This document shows, in pieces, positions 16,326-24,525 of a stretch of DNA of 64,000 nt (positions are counted from its first letter, which is position 1; each line of letters opens with the position of its first letter). The position numbers were made by a program, and so were the translations under genes. Location: assembly GCA_964518335.1 (NCBI GenBank), contig CAZFDT010000011.1:34219-98218 (forward strand), written 5' to 3'. The notes below the pieces were generated by a model. It had not been told where the DNA came from. It saw only the letters and a list, made by a program, of their open reading frames with translations, and ran no database searches. Origin of the DNA: CAZFDT01 sp964518335. GTDB lineage: Bacteria; Planctomycetota; Phycisphaerae; Phycisphaerales; Phycisphaeraceae.

Positions 16326-16946
16326 TCATACGGCTAGCGGCGCCGACCGCTTCAGTCCAATCACCTCGCGCTCGTCCCGTTCGCTCCAGTCGCTGCGCGG
16401 ACAGCGCCACGACGGCAACGGGTCATCGGCGCGACCTGCAAGCCCCATCGCCTGCATCGTAGGCTCGGTAAGCCGCTTGGCCAGATCGGTCGGCTCGTAC
16501 ACCAGGCCGGGATAGTGCACCTCGATCAGCAGCTTCAGCAGCGTGGCGAACCCGCCTTCGAGCGAGCCGACGCCGCAGCCGATGGCGACCATCGCCACAT
16601 CGTGCGTGTGCATTTGGTGATGCCACGGGCTGCCCAGGTATCGCACCAATTGTTGCAGGGCGGCGCGCAAGTCGTCGATACGGATGGGCAGATGGCGATC
16701 GCGCCGCAGCAGGAGTCCGACGATCTCCCGCAGGCGCAGGCGCGGCGCTTCGGGCACGTCGATGCGGATGATCCGACCGACATCCGAAGCGTGCGCGATG
16801 CGCTTGAAGCGGGTGATCGAGACGCCGGCGGCAGCGGCGACGGCCTGGGCGGCGCCGCCGCAGTTGTCGCGGCAGTTGAGCCCGACGATCACCACACGGT
16901 GACCGCCTGAAAGAATGTCGCCGCTGCGCACCTGCGATCGTTTCAT
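16326..16946 (-). CDS. Unknown protein encoded between phaA and phaE
   Basis: 206 residues. I do not recognise the family with confidence. It begins 3 bp after the thiolase stop and ends 24 bp before phaE, so it is part of the PHA operon. Visible features: a strand-like VVIVGLNC with RDNCGGAAQAV, and HDVAMVAIGCGVGSLEGG, which loosely recalls the glycine-rich IGCGL loop of macro domains (low-confidence resemblance only). No signal peptide or membrane helix. Its placement suggests a role in PHA formation, granule control or CoA-thioester handling, but nothing in the sequence proves this. Confidence 0.75.
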   Translation of the reverse strand: MKRSQVRSGDILSGGHRVVIVGLNCRDNCGGAAQAVAAAAGVSITRFKRIAHASDVGRIIRIDVPEAPRLRLREIVGLLLRRDRHLPIRIDDLRAALQQLVRYLGSPWHHQMHTHDVAMVAIGCGVGSLEGGFATLLKLLIEVHYPGLVYEPTDLAKRLTEPTMQAMGLAGRADDPLPSWRCPRSDWSERDEREVIGLKRSAPLAV

Positions 16947-16949
16947 GCG

Positions 16950-18128
16950 CTACACCAGTTCGATGGCAATGGCGCCGCCCATGCCGCCGCCCACGCACAG
17001 CGCCGCGACGCCGCGCTTGCCGCCGCGCGTTCGCAGCGCGTTGATCAGCGTGACCACCACACGGCAGCCGCTGCATCCGATCGGATGGCCCAGCGCCACC
17101 GCCCCGCCGTGGACGTTGAGCTTTTCGTGCGTTATGCCCAGGTCCTTCATCGCTGCCATGGGCACGCAACTGAACGCCTCGTTGAGCTCGTACAGGTCGG
17201 GGTCGCCGACTGTCCAGCCCAGCTTCTTCAGCAGCGAGTCGATCGCCTTGATCGGGGCCAGCGTGAACCACTCCGGCTCGCGGGCCTCGACGCTGTAGCC
17301 CAACACTTTGGCTTCGCACTTGACGCCCAGCTTCGACGCAGCATCGCCATCGATCACCACGACCGCCGCCCCGCCGTCGTTGACGCTCGACGCATTGCCC
17401 GCCGTCACCGTGCCGTCCTTCGAGAACGCCGGCTTGAGGGCGTAGAACTTCTCCTCGACAAAGCGCGTCGGCTCCTCGTCCTTGTCCACTGTGATCGTCC
17501 CTTTGCGCGTCGTGATTTCGACGGGGACAATCTCTTTGGCGAAGATGCAGTCGGATTGGGCCTTAATGGCGCGCTTGTAGCTTTCGACGGCGTACTTGTC
17601 CTGGTCGGCCTTGGAGAAGCCGTACTTCGCGGCCGCTGCGTCGCCGCATGCGCCCATATGACGCCCGTCGAAGGCATCGATCAGCGCGTCGTACAACATC
17701 GAGTCATAGATCTCGCCGTGGCCCATGCGAAAACCACCGCGGGCCTTGTCGAGGATGTACGGCGCACGGCTCATGCTCTCCATGCCGCCGGCGACGATCG
17801 CCGCCGCATCGCCGCACTGAATCTTCTGCGCGGCGCTGATGATCGACTGCAACCCTGAAATGCAGAGCTGATTGATCGTATAGGCGGGCTTGGTGGCGGG
17901 CACGCCGGCTGCAATCGCCGACTGTCGACCGACGTTGGGTTTGGCCGCGCCCTGGAGGACGCAGCCCATGATGACCTCATCGACCTTGTCCGGGGCCAGG
18001 TTGGCGCGCTGCAGAGCGGCCTTGATGGCCGTCGTGCCCAGTTGAGTGACGGGCACGTCGTTGAATGCGCCGGCAAAGCCACCGATGGCCGTGCGTGCGC
18101 TGCCCGCCAGGTAAACACTCGTCAACAT
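16950..18128 (-). CDS. phaA: Acetyl-CoA C-acetyltransferase (beta-ketothiolase)
   Basis: 392 residues. Condenses two acetyl-CoA to acetoacetyl-CoA. The acyl-accepting Cys-89 is in NQLCISGLQS, His in NVHGGAVALGHPIG, and the second catalytic Cys in AALCVGGGMGG, all at thiolase spacing. The ATG at 18128 has GGAG 6 nt upstream and is preferred to a start 18 codons earlier. It lies 206 bp after phaP in the same direction and is followed by the unknown gene, phaE and phaC. With the reductase at 20493 it would supply 3-hydroxybutyryl-CoA for PhaC. Confidence 0.95.
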   Translation of the reverse strand: MLTSVYLAGSARTAIGGFAGAFNDVPVTQLGTTAIKAALQRANLAPDKVDEVIMGCVLQGAAKPNVGRQSAIAAGVPATKPAYTINQLCISGLQSIISAAQKIQCGDAAAIVAGGMESMSRAPYILDKARGGFRMGHGEIYDSMLYDALIDAFDGRHMGACGDAAAAKYGFSKADQDKYAVESYKRAIKAQSDCIFAKEIVPVEITTRKGTITVDKDEEPTRFVEEKFYALKPAFSKDGTVTAGNASSVNDGGAAVVVIDGDAASKLGVKCEAKVLGYSVEAREPEWFTLAPIKAIDSLLKKLGWTVGDPDLYELNEAFSCVPMAAMKDLGITHEKLNVHGGAVALGHPIGCSGCRVVVTLINALRTRGGKRGVAALCVGGGMGGAIAIELV

Positions 18129-18334
18129 GTCAGACTCCGTTTCGCCGGGGAAGTGACTGGAATTGGCCGCCCGCCCCGCCACCAGCGTCCGAGACGGTCA
18201 GCCGATCGCACCACCGTGTTTCCAAATCGCCGGGCGGGCGCCGCCCCCCCGGAACCGGAAGGCACAAACCCATGCGGCGCCGCCGGCGTCACAACCCGTG
18301 TTCAGCCACACTCGCCGGTCGTGTCCAGGCGCGA

Positions 18335-18799
18335 TTACTTGGACGCTGCGGCGGGCTTGGCGGCCTTGGTCGCCTTGCCGCCGTACTGCACCCAGGCATC
18401 GAGCACGCGGCTGTTGGCGTCCACCATCGCCTGGGCGTTGCTGCGCAGCGCCGCCAGGGACGCCTCCCACATCTCCTGCGTGCGGGCCTTGGCCTCCGGC
18501 AGCGACTGCACGGCGCCGGCGGTCATGGCCTTCTTCAGCAGGTCGAGGCTGGTCTGGCTGGCCTTGTCGATGAGCTTGAGGCACTCCTCGACGGACTTCT
18601 GCGCGGTGGGGACCGCCTCCTCCAGGAGGGCCTGGGTGCGGGCGTCGATCCCGCTCATGGGATCGATCTTCGCCAGCGCGTCCGTCCAGACCTTGGTCAG
18701 ATCCTGCTGGATCTTGACGCCGGAGCGGACCGCGGTGTCGAAGCTCTTGACCGCTTCCTCGAACATGGCCGACACGTCGTTCTGTAGCGTTGCCATCAT
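18335..18799 (-). CDS. phaP: Phasin, PHA-granule protein
   Basis: 154 residues, almost wholly amphipathic helix (VSAMFEEAVKSFDTAVRSG; EECLKLIDKASQTSLDLLKKA; SLAALRSNAQAMVDANSRVL) with an Ala/Lys-rich tail (KATKAAKPAAASK), as in phasin_2-type proteins. Phasins coat PHA granules and set their size. It lies between phaR and phaA. The start is the ATG at 18799 after AAAGGG; a second ATG follows immediately. Its promoter carries a sequence that also occurs at phaR, consistent with PhaR control of phasin. Confidence 0.88.
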   Translation of the reverse strand: MMATLQNDVSAMFEEAVKSFDTAVRSGVKIQQDLTKVWTDALAKIDPMSGIDARTQALLEEAVPTAQKSVEECLKLIDKASQTSLDLLKKAMTAGAVQSLPEAKARTQEMWEASLAALRSNAQAMVDANSRVLDAWVQYGGKATKAAKPAAASK

Positions 18800-18844
18800 G
18801 ACGGAACCCTTTCGCATGGGACCATTCGGTCCTGTTTCCAGACA

Positions 18845-18873
18845 CGATATCGTCGCGCCAGGCGGGAGTCAAT
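18845..18873 (-). promoter_or_regulatory. phaP promoter
   Basis: Minus-strand TTGACT (plus 18868-18873) and TATCGT (plus 18845-18850) with a 17-nt spacer, about 45 nt before the phaP start. Confidence 0.55.
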
Positions 18874-18878
18874 AGAAT

Positions 18879-18898
18879 TTTGTGCGTTTGCACAAAAA
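18879..18898. promoter_or_regulatory. Probable PhaR operator upstream of phaP
   Basis: A perfect palindrome TTTTGTGC-GTTT-GCACAAAA lies 5 nt upstream of the phaP -35 box. Its core TTTGTGCGTTTGCA (18880-18893) recurs exactly, on the other strand, in the phaR promoter at 19544-19557. PhaR regulators repress phasin genes and their own gene and often bind TTGCA/GCA-rich palindromes. No T-run on the correct side, so it is not a terminator. Confidence 0.65.
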
Positions 18899-18908
18899 AA
18901 AGTCGCCC

Positions 18909-19502
18909 TCAGCCCCCCTTGCGGCGAGGGCGGGGCTTGCGCCGAGCCGAACGCTGCTGCCGGGCCTCGAGCTTGCTGTGCAGTTCGGCCACCTGCCGGC
19001 GAAGCTCCTCGACAGTCTGCTGCAGGTCGCCGCCCTCGGCTGCAGCCGGGGCTGGCTGGGTCGGCCAGAGCCCGGGCATCATCATCATCCGCATCCAGTC
19101 GCCGCCGGGCGCCGCCGCGGGATCCAGCCCGATCGAACGGCGAAGAAACTGCTCGTACGTCTTCTTGGACTCGAGGAATGCCGACAGGGCCTGGTTGAAA
19201 TACTTATCCACGAATTCTGTGACGATCTGCTCGTTGGAACGAATGATGCGATGGAGCATGGCGGCGGGAAACACGCCCAGCTTCAGCGGGTCAAGCTCGA
19301 TGAGGATCTGGGCCAGCACCTTGGCGGTGATGTCCTCGCCGGTGCGCGAGTCGATGACCTCGACGTCGCGCCCGTCGCGGATGAGCTGGTGGATCTCCTC
19401 GAGCGTCACATGACGGGAGCGGGTGGTGTCGTAGTACCTGCGGTTGGGGTACTTTTTGATCCGCAGCGGCTGGTCGGCGTCGGAGTTGGCCTGGGCCATC
19501 AT
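18909..19502 (-). CDS. phaR: PhaR, transcriptional regulator of PHA synthesis
   Basis: 197 residues. The N-terminal PHB/PHA accumulation regulator DNA-binding domain is clear: IKKYPNRRYYDTTRSRHVTLEEIHQLIRDG and DVEVIDSRTGEDIT. A helical PHB-binding-type region follows (IIRSNEQIVTEFVDKYFNQALSAFLESKKTYEQF), then a coiled coil and a basic tail. PhaR senses PHA or granules and represses phaP until polymer is present. The start has AAAGGA 6-7 nt upstream; ATGATG leaves a one-codon ambiguity. It heads the minus-strand PHA cluster and appears autoregulated through the element at 19544-19557. Confidence 0.95.
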   Translation of the reverse strand: MMAQANSDADQPLRIKKYPNRRYYDTTRSRHVTLEEIHQLIRDGRDVEVIDSRTGEDITAKVLAQILIELDPLKLGVFPAAMLHRIIRSNEQIVTEFVDKYFNQALSAFLESKKTYEQFLRRSIGLDPAAAPGGDWMRMMMMPGLWPTQPAPAAAEGGDLQQTVEELRRQVAELHSKLEARQQRSARRKPRPRRKGG

Positions 19503-19536
19503 CAGATCCTTTCAGGGTTTATGCATACGAACAAAG

Positions 19537-19557
19537 ATTATACTGCAAACGCACAAA
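19537..19557 (-). promoter_or_regulatory. phaR promoter with overlapping PhaR-type operator
   Basis: Minus-strand TATAAT (plus 19537-19542) is a perfect -10 box. The operator core TTTGTGCGTTTGCA (plus 19544-19557) sits directly upstream in the -10/-35 spacer, where binding would block RNA polymerase. The -35 is weak. Confidence 0.65.
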
Positions 19558-19625
19558 AATCTCTTGCCCGCCGATGGGCAGCGGAGTATTATGTCCTCAG
19601 TCTAGGCCCCCTCAGGAGTCATGTC

Positions 19626-20441
19626 ATGAGGATCAAGGACAAGATCGCCGTGGTGACGGGTGCGGGGAGTGGAATCGGACGTGCGGTGTGTGCCGAGTTG
19701 GCGCGTCGGGGCGCCCGGCGCATCGCCATGGTCGATCGCAGCGACCACGTTCGCGACGAGGCGTCAGCCATCGACGAGGTGCTGGGTTTCAAGGGCGCCC
19801 AACCGTTCATCGGCGACGTGTGCGACGATGGCTTCCGCAAGCGCGTGTTTGATGAGGTGTGCGAAGAGGGCGAGGTGGTCAGCATTCTGGTCCCCGCCGC
19901 CGGCATCACGCGCGACGCCCTGGCCGTACGCATCGATAAGGCCACCAGCCAACCGGTGATCTACCCCATTGAAGATTTCCGGCAGGTGTGCGAGGTCAAC
20001 CTCGTGTCGCCGGTGTACTGGGCCGTGGAACTGGTGGCGCGGATGGCCGCCCATCGTTATCAACTGGGTCTGAAGAAGTGGGCCGCCTGCGAGGACGTGC
20101 AGGGCACGATCATCTTCATCGGCAGCGTGTCGCGCCAGGGCAACAAGGGCCAGATTGCCTACGCGGCGACGAAGGCCGGCCTCGAAGGCGCCGCGGCCAC
20201 GCTCATGAAGGAAGCGATGTTCTACGGCGTGCGCACCGGCGTGATCCACCCGGGCTTCACCAACACGCCGATGGTGCATTCGCTGTCCAATGACTACATC
20301 GAGCAGCACGTGCTGCCGTACACGCAACTGCAGCGGCTGATCGAGCCGGAAGAGATCGCCGACGCGATCTGCTTCATGATCGGCAACTCGGCCGTCAGCG
20401 GAGAACTCTGGGCCGATGCGGGCTGGCACCCCGCGGCGTGA
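19626..20441 (+). CDS. Short-chain dehydrogenase/reductase
   Basis: 271 residues. TGAGSGIG near the N terminus is the NAD(P)-binding glycine motif, GSVS supplies the catalytic serine and YAATK the Tyr-Lys pair. It is longer than FabG-type enzymes, with an insert around residues 100-150 (SQPVIYPIEDFRQV; LGLKKWAACEDV). AGGAG lies about 8 nt before the ATG at 19626. It is divergent from phaR and 51 bp before the phaB-like reductase, so it may be a 3-hydroxyacyl-CoA dehydrogenase/reductase in PHA or fatty-acid metabolism. Substrate not determined. Confidence 0.88.
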   Translation: MRIKDKIAVVTGAGSGIGRAVCAELARRGARRIAMVDRSDHVRDEASAIDEVLGFKGAQPFIGDVCDDGFRKRVFDEVCEEGEVVSILVPAAGITRDALAVRIDKATSQPVIYPIEDFRQVCEVNLVSPVYWAVELVARMAAHRYQLGLKKWAACEDVQGTIIFIGSVSRQGNKGQIAYAATKAGLEGAAATLMKEAMFYGVRTGVIHPGFTNTPMVHSLSNDYIEQHVLPYTQLQRLIEPEEIADAICFMIGNSAVSGELWADAGWHPAA

Positions 20442-20492
20442 CGCGATTGGTTCGGTGGTCCAACTCATTTTCACGAAAGGGCAGGTGGTGTC

Positions 20493-21245
20493 ATGGCAGA
20501 ACTCAGTGGCAAGGTGGCATTGGTGACGGGTGCGTCGCGCGGCATCGGACGTGCGACGGCGCTGGCGCTGGCGGAGGCGGGCGCAGATGTTGCAGTGAAC
20601 TACGCCCACAACAAGGATGCCGCCGACGAAGTGGTCGGCCTCATCCAGGCCAAAGGCCGCAAGGCCAAAGCCTATCTGGCCAACATCGGCGACGCGGCGG
20701 CGGTCGAAGCATTCGTCGGCCAGGCGTATGCCGACTTCGGCCACATCGACATCCTGGTCAACAACGCGGCGATCAACCGCGACCATTCGTTCACGAAGAT
20801 GACGCAGAAGGAGTGGGAAGACGTGATCAACACCGACCTGAACGGGCCGTTCTACGTCACGCATCTGGTGGTGCCGAAGATGGCCGACAGTGGCGGCGGT
20901 CGCGTGGTGTTCGTCACGTCGATGGTGGGCCAGATCGGGGCGTTCGGCCAGGCCAACTACGGCGCAGCCAAGGCGGGGCTGATCGGCCTGACCCGCACGC
21001 TGGCGCGCGAGTATGCCCGCAAGAGCGTGCTGGTCAACGCCGTGGCGCCGGGCTACACCGAAACCGACATGACCTCGGGCATCCCTGAGAAGGTGCTCGA
21101 GAGCATCAAGGCCCAGATCCCCCTGGGACGGATGGCCAAACCCGAGGAAGTCGCCGGCGCGATCGTGTTCCTGGCCGGACCGCATGCGACCTACATCACC
21201 GGGCAGGTGCTGTCGGTCAACGGCGGGATGTTCATCGGGCGGTAG
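20493..21245 (+). CDS. phaB: Acetoacetyl-CoA reductase (FabG/PhaB family SDR)
   Basis: 250 residues. TGASRGIG, NNAAINRD, the catalytic Ser in VTSMVG, YGAAK and VNAVAPGYTETDM are all as in FabG/PhaB enzymes. In this context the likely reaction is NADPH reduction of acetoacetyl-CoA to (R)-3-hydroxybutyryl-CoA, feeding PhaC. Sequence alone does not separate PhaB from FabG, and FabG of fatty-acid synthesis is the alternative. The ATG is preceded by GGGCAGGTGG. It is second in a plus-strand pair with the SDR at 19626. Confidence 0.85.
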   Translation: MAELSGKVALVTGASRGIGRATALALAEAGADVAVNYAHNKDAADEVVGLIQAKGRKAKAYLANIGDAAAVEAFVGQAYADFGHIDILVNNAAINRDHSFTKMTQKEWEDVINTDLNGPFYVTHLVVPKMADSGGGRVVFVTSMVGQIGAFGQANYGAAKAGLIGLTRTLAREYARKSVLVNAVAPGYTETDMTSGIPEKVLESIKAQIPLGRMAKPEEVAGAIVFLAGPHATYITGQVLSVNGGMFIGR

Positions 21246-21356
21246 TCGGCGGATCGGGCGCGGTGGCGGCAGTGTCAAGGTGGTGGCCGGCTGGTGGTGG
21301 CTCAAACTGGCTTGGGGCCAGGCGCGTGCAGTTCGCGTGGCCCACGGAGACGCCCC

Positions 21357-22964
21357 ATGAGTCGGTCCACTGCATCACCTGCTGTATGCTCACTCCACAT
21401 CACGGGCCCTGACGTCGCCGCGCACGACCGGGTGCTCACGCCCGAAGCGCTGGCGTTTGTCGAGCGACTGGTGCGCGAGTTCGACCCGACGCGGCGACGC
21501 CTGCTGGCGGCGCGCGACCAGCGCCAGGACCGGCTGCGCAACGGTGAGCAACCAGACTTTCTCACCGCCACCGCCGCCGTCCGCGACCGTGCCTGGCATG
21601 TCGCTCCCATCGTCGCCGACCTGAACGATCGTCGTGTCGAGATCACCGGCCCGGTCGAGCGCAAGATGGTCATCAACGCCCTCAACAGCGGCGCCAATGT
21701 GTTCATGGCCGACTTCGAGGACGCCAACAGCCCGACGTGGGACAACTGCATCACCGGGCAGGCCAATCTCATCGACGCCGTGCGCCGCGCCATTCGTTAC
21801 ACCAGCCCCGAGGGCAAGGACTACCGCCTCAATGATGTCACGGCCACACTGATGGTGCGGCCGCGCGGCTGGCACCTGCCCGAGAAACACGTGACGCTCG
21901 ACGGCCAGCCGATCCCCGCGTCATTGTGGGATTTCGGCCTGTTCTTCTTCCACAATGCCGCGGAACTGCTCGACCGGGGCAGTGGGCCCTACTTCTACCT
22001 GCCCAAGCTCGAAAACCACCTGGAGGCGCGGCTCTGGAACGACGTGTTCTGCTTCGCTCAGGACGACCTGCACATCCCGCGCGGGTCGATCCGCGCGACC
22101 GTGCTCATCGAGACGATCCTCGCCGCCTTCGAGATGGACGAAATCCTCTATGAATTGCGCGACCACAGCGCCGGGCTCAACTGCGGCCGGTGGGACTACA
22201 TCTTCTCGATTATCAAAAAGTTCGCCGGCAATGAAGCGTTCACCATGCCCGACCGCGCCCAGGTCACGATGACCACGCACATGATGCACAGCTACTCACT
22301 GCTGGCGATCCGGACGTGCCACCGGCGGGGCATTCACGCCATCGGCGGGATGGCGGCGCAGATCCCGATCAAGGGCGACGCCGACGCCAACGACGCGGCG
22401 CTGGCGAAGGTGCAGGCCGACAAGGTGCGCGAGGCCGGCGACGGGCACGACGGGACATGGGTGGCCCACCCGGGCCTGGTCGCCCTGGCGCGACAGGCGT
22501 TCGACGCGCACATGCCCGGGTCGCACCAGATTGGCCGACTGCGCGACGATGTGCAGGTCACTGCAGCAGACCTTCTCAGCGTGCCCGCCGGCACAATCAC
22601 CCGCGCCGGGCTGAGCCAGAACGTCGATGTGGGCATCCAGTACATGGCGGCGTGGCTGGGCGGCAACGGATGCGTGCCGCTCTACAACCTCATGGAGGAC
22701 GCCGCCACGGCCGAAATCAGCCGCTCGCAGCTCTGGCAGTGGGTGCATCATCACAATGCGGCACTTGACGACGACACACCGATCACAGCCGACCTCGTGC
22801 ATCGCCAGTTCGACGACCAGTTGGGGAAGCTGCGCGACCGGTTGGGGGCGCAGACATTTGACGCCGGGCATTTCGCGCAGGCACGCGAACTCATCGAACG
22901 GACCGTGATGGAGGACGATTTTGTGCCGTTCATGACGCTCGCCGGCTACGAGCGTCTGCAGTGA
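21357..22964 (+). CDS. aceB: Malate synthase A
   Basis: 535 residues, the length of the malate synthase A isoform. RDHSAGLNCGRWDYIF is the family signature; VFMADFEDANSPTWDN and YLPKLENHLEARLWND contain metal- and glyoxylate-binding acidic residues. It condenses glyoxylate and acetyl-CoA to malate. The ATG at 21357 has GGAG 6-7 nt upstream, so the longer reading from 21294 is not needed. It is followed by aceA, completing the glyoxylate shunt. Confidence 0.97.
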   Translation: MSRSTASPAVCSLHITGPDVAAHDRVLTPEALAFVERLVREFDPTRRRLLAARDQRQDRLRNGEQPDFLTATAAVRDRAWHVAPIVADLNDRRVEITGPVERKMVINALNSGANVFMADFEDANSPTWDNCITGQANLIDAVRRAIRYTSPEGKDYRLNDVTATLMVRPRGWHLPEKHVTLDGQPIPASLWDFGLFFFHNAAELLDRGSGPYFYLPKLENHLEARLWNDVFCFAQDDLHIPRGSIRATVLIETILAAFEMDEILYELRDHSAGLNCGRWDYIFSIIKKFAGNEAFTMPDRAQVTMTTHMMHSYSLLAIRTCHRRGIHAIGGMAAQIPIKGDADANDAALAKVQADKVREAGDGHDGTWVAHPGLVALARQAFDAHMPGSHQIGRLRDDVQVTAADLLSVPAGTITRAGLSQNVDVGIQYMAAWLGGNGCVPLYNLMEDAATAEISRSQLWQWVHHHNAALDDDTPITADLVHRQFDDQLGKLRDRLGAQTFDAGHFAQARELIERTVMEDDFVPFMTLAGYERLQ

Positions 22965-22982
22965 CGTCATGCGTCCTGACTG

Positions 22983-23069
22983 TCGGACGTGCGGGGGAGG
23001 GTCCGGGTGAGGGTCCTGCCTGCCACCAGCGACACCACCGCCTCACTCGGCCCTCCCTCGCGCGTCCGG
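22983..23069. repeat. Palindromic repeat between aceB and aceA
   Basis: Arms of about 29 nt (roughly 22984-23013 and 23041-23069) are inverted around a loop of about 27 nt. They share CGGACG-GCG-GGGAGGG, a 1-nt indel, then G-GTGAGG. It fills most of the 124-bp gap. No T-run follows. Confidence 0.8.
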
Positions 23070-23088
23070 CTTATGAAAGGAATGGGCT

Positions 23089-24474
23089 ATGTCCGAGAGT
23101 CCAACCAAAGGCAACGGCAGCGGCAACGGCGAGGCCGCCGATCTGCAGGCAGCCAGCGATCTGCAGGCGCATTGGAGCATCAATCCGCGCTGGGTCGGCA
23201 TCCAACGCCCCTACCGCGCGCTGGATGTCATCAAACTGCGGGGCACGATGCGGATCGTCCACAGTTTCGCCGATCACGGCGCCCGCAAGCTCTGGCACCT
23301 GCTCCACGACGAGCCGTACATCGCTGCACTTGGCGCCCAGACCGGCGGCCAGGCCGTGCAGATGGTCCAGGCGGGGCTCAAAGCGATCTACGTCAGCGGC
23401 TGGCAGGTCGCCGCGGACATGAACGAGGCGATGGAGACGTATCCCGACCAGAGCCTCTATCCTGCCGACAGCGTGCCGCGACTGGTGCAGCGGTTGAACA
23501 AGGCGTTGACGCGGGCCGACCAGGTGGCGCACGTGGCGGGGTTGAGCGGGCACATGCCCGACTGGTATGTCCCGATCGTCGCCGACGCCGAGGCGGGGTT
23601 CGGCGGGGTGCTCAACGCCTACGAGCTGATGCGCTGGATGATCGAGGCCGGCGCCGCGGGCGTGCATTTCGAGGACCAGCGGTCAGCGTTCAAGAAGTGC
23701 GGGCACATGGGCGGCAAGGTGCTCGTGCCCACCAGCCGGGCGATCCAGCGACTGGTCGCCGCGCGACTGGCGGCCGACGTGATGGACGTGCCCACTGTGC
23801 TGATCGCGCGCACCGACGCCGACAGCGCTTCGCTGGTGACGGACGACTCGGACGAGCGCGATCGGCGATTCATTGTCGGCGACCGCACCGACGAGGGTTT
23901 CTGGCGCACGCGGGCCGGCATCGATCAGGCGATCGACCGCGGCGTGAGCTACGCGCCGTACGCCGACGTGGTGTGGTGCGAAACGTCGCATCCCGACCTG
24001 GACGAGGCGCGGCGCTTCGCCGAGGGCGTCCACGCGGTGTATCCGCATAAGCTGCTGGCGTACAACTGCTCGCCGAGTTTCAACTGGAGCCGATCGCTCG
24101 ACCGTGACACGATCGCGCGCTTCCAGCGCGAGCTGGGCGCGATGGGTTACAAGTTCCAGTTCGTCACGCTGGCCGGGTTCCACGCCCTGCATGCGGCGAT
24201 GTTCGAGCTGGCCCACGGCTACCGCGAGGAGGGCATGCTCGCCTACGCCCGCCTGCAGGACCGCGAGTTCGAGCTCGAGGCCCGACTGGGCTACCGCGCC
24301 GTCAAGCACCAGAGCTTCGTCGGCACGGGCTACTTCGACCAGATCACCTCCATCGTCAGCGGCGGGCACACCTCGACCACGGCGCTGAAGGGTTCGACCG
24401 AGGAAGAGCAGTTCCAGGAGCAGACGCCGCCGTTCGACGCCGTGGAGCGCCGAGCCGTTCCGGCCTCGATGTGA
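23089..24474 (+). CDS. aceA: Isocitrate lyase
   Basis: 461 residues. Splits isocitrate into glyoxylate and succinate. The active-site signature KKCGHMGGK contains the catalytic base Cys-204. VADAEAGFGG and the C-terminal HQSFVGTGYFDQI are also conserved. The N-terminal 20 residues are Ser/Gly/Asn-rich and likely disordered. AAAGGA lies about 9 nt before the ATG. Paired with aceB, it allows growth on acetate or on acetyl-CoA released from stored PHA. No regulator of the shunt is adjacent. Confidence 0.97.
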   Translation: MSESPTKGNGSGNGEAADLQAASDLQAHWSINPRWVGIQRPYRALDVIKLRGTMRIVHSFADHGARKLWHLLHDEPYIAALGAQTGGQAVQMVQAGLKAIYVSGWQVAADMNEAMETYPDQSLYPADSVPRLVQRLNKALTRADQVAHVAGLSGHMPDWYVPIVADAEAGFGGVLNAYELMRWMIEAGAAGVHFEDQRSAFKKCGHMGGKVLVPTSRAIQRLVAARLAADVMDVPTVLIARTDADSASLVTDDSDERDRRFIVGDRTDEGFWRTRAGIDQAIDRGVSYAPYADVVWCETSHPDLDEARRFAEGVHAVYPHKLLAYNCSPSFNWSRSLDRDTIARFQRELGAMGYKFQFVTLAGFHALHAAMFELAHGYREEGMLAYARLQDREFELEARLGYRAVKHQSFVGTGYFDQITSIVSGGHTSTTALKGSTEEEQFQEQTPPFDAVERRAVPASM

Positions 24475-24513
24475 TCCGATCGTCCTGCCGCAGTTGGATT
24501 CGGTATTGCCCGT

Positions 24514-24519
24514 TACAAT
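24514..24519 (+). promoter_or_regulatory. -10 box (TACAAT) 6 nt before the ABC permease ATG
   Basis: TACAAT at 24514-24519 ends 6 nt before the ATG at 24526, and no Shine-Dalgarno sequence is present. TTGGAT at 24494 would give only a 14-nt spacer. Suggests a leaderless operon start. Confidence 0.45.
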
Positions 24520-24525
24520 GCCGCC

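Noticed and set aside
18879..18898. The GTGC/GCAC hairpin as a terminator of phaR
   Set aside because: On the minus strand the T-run precedes rather than follows the stem, and the core repeats in the phaR promoter, so an operator fits better.
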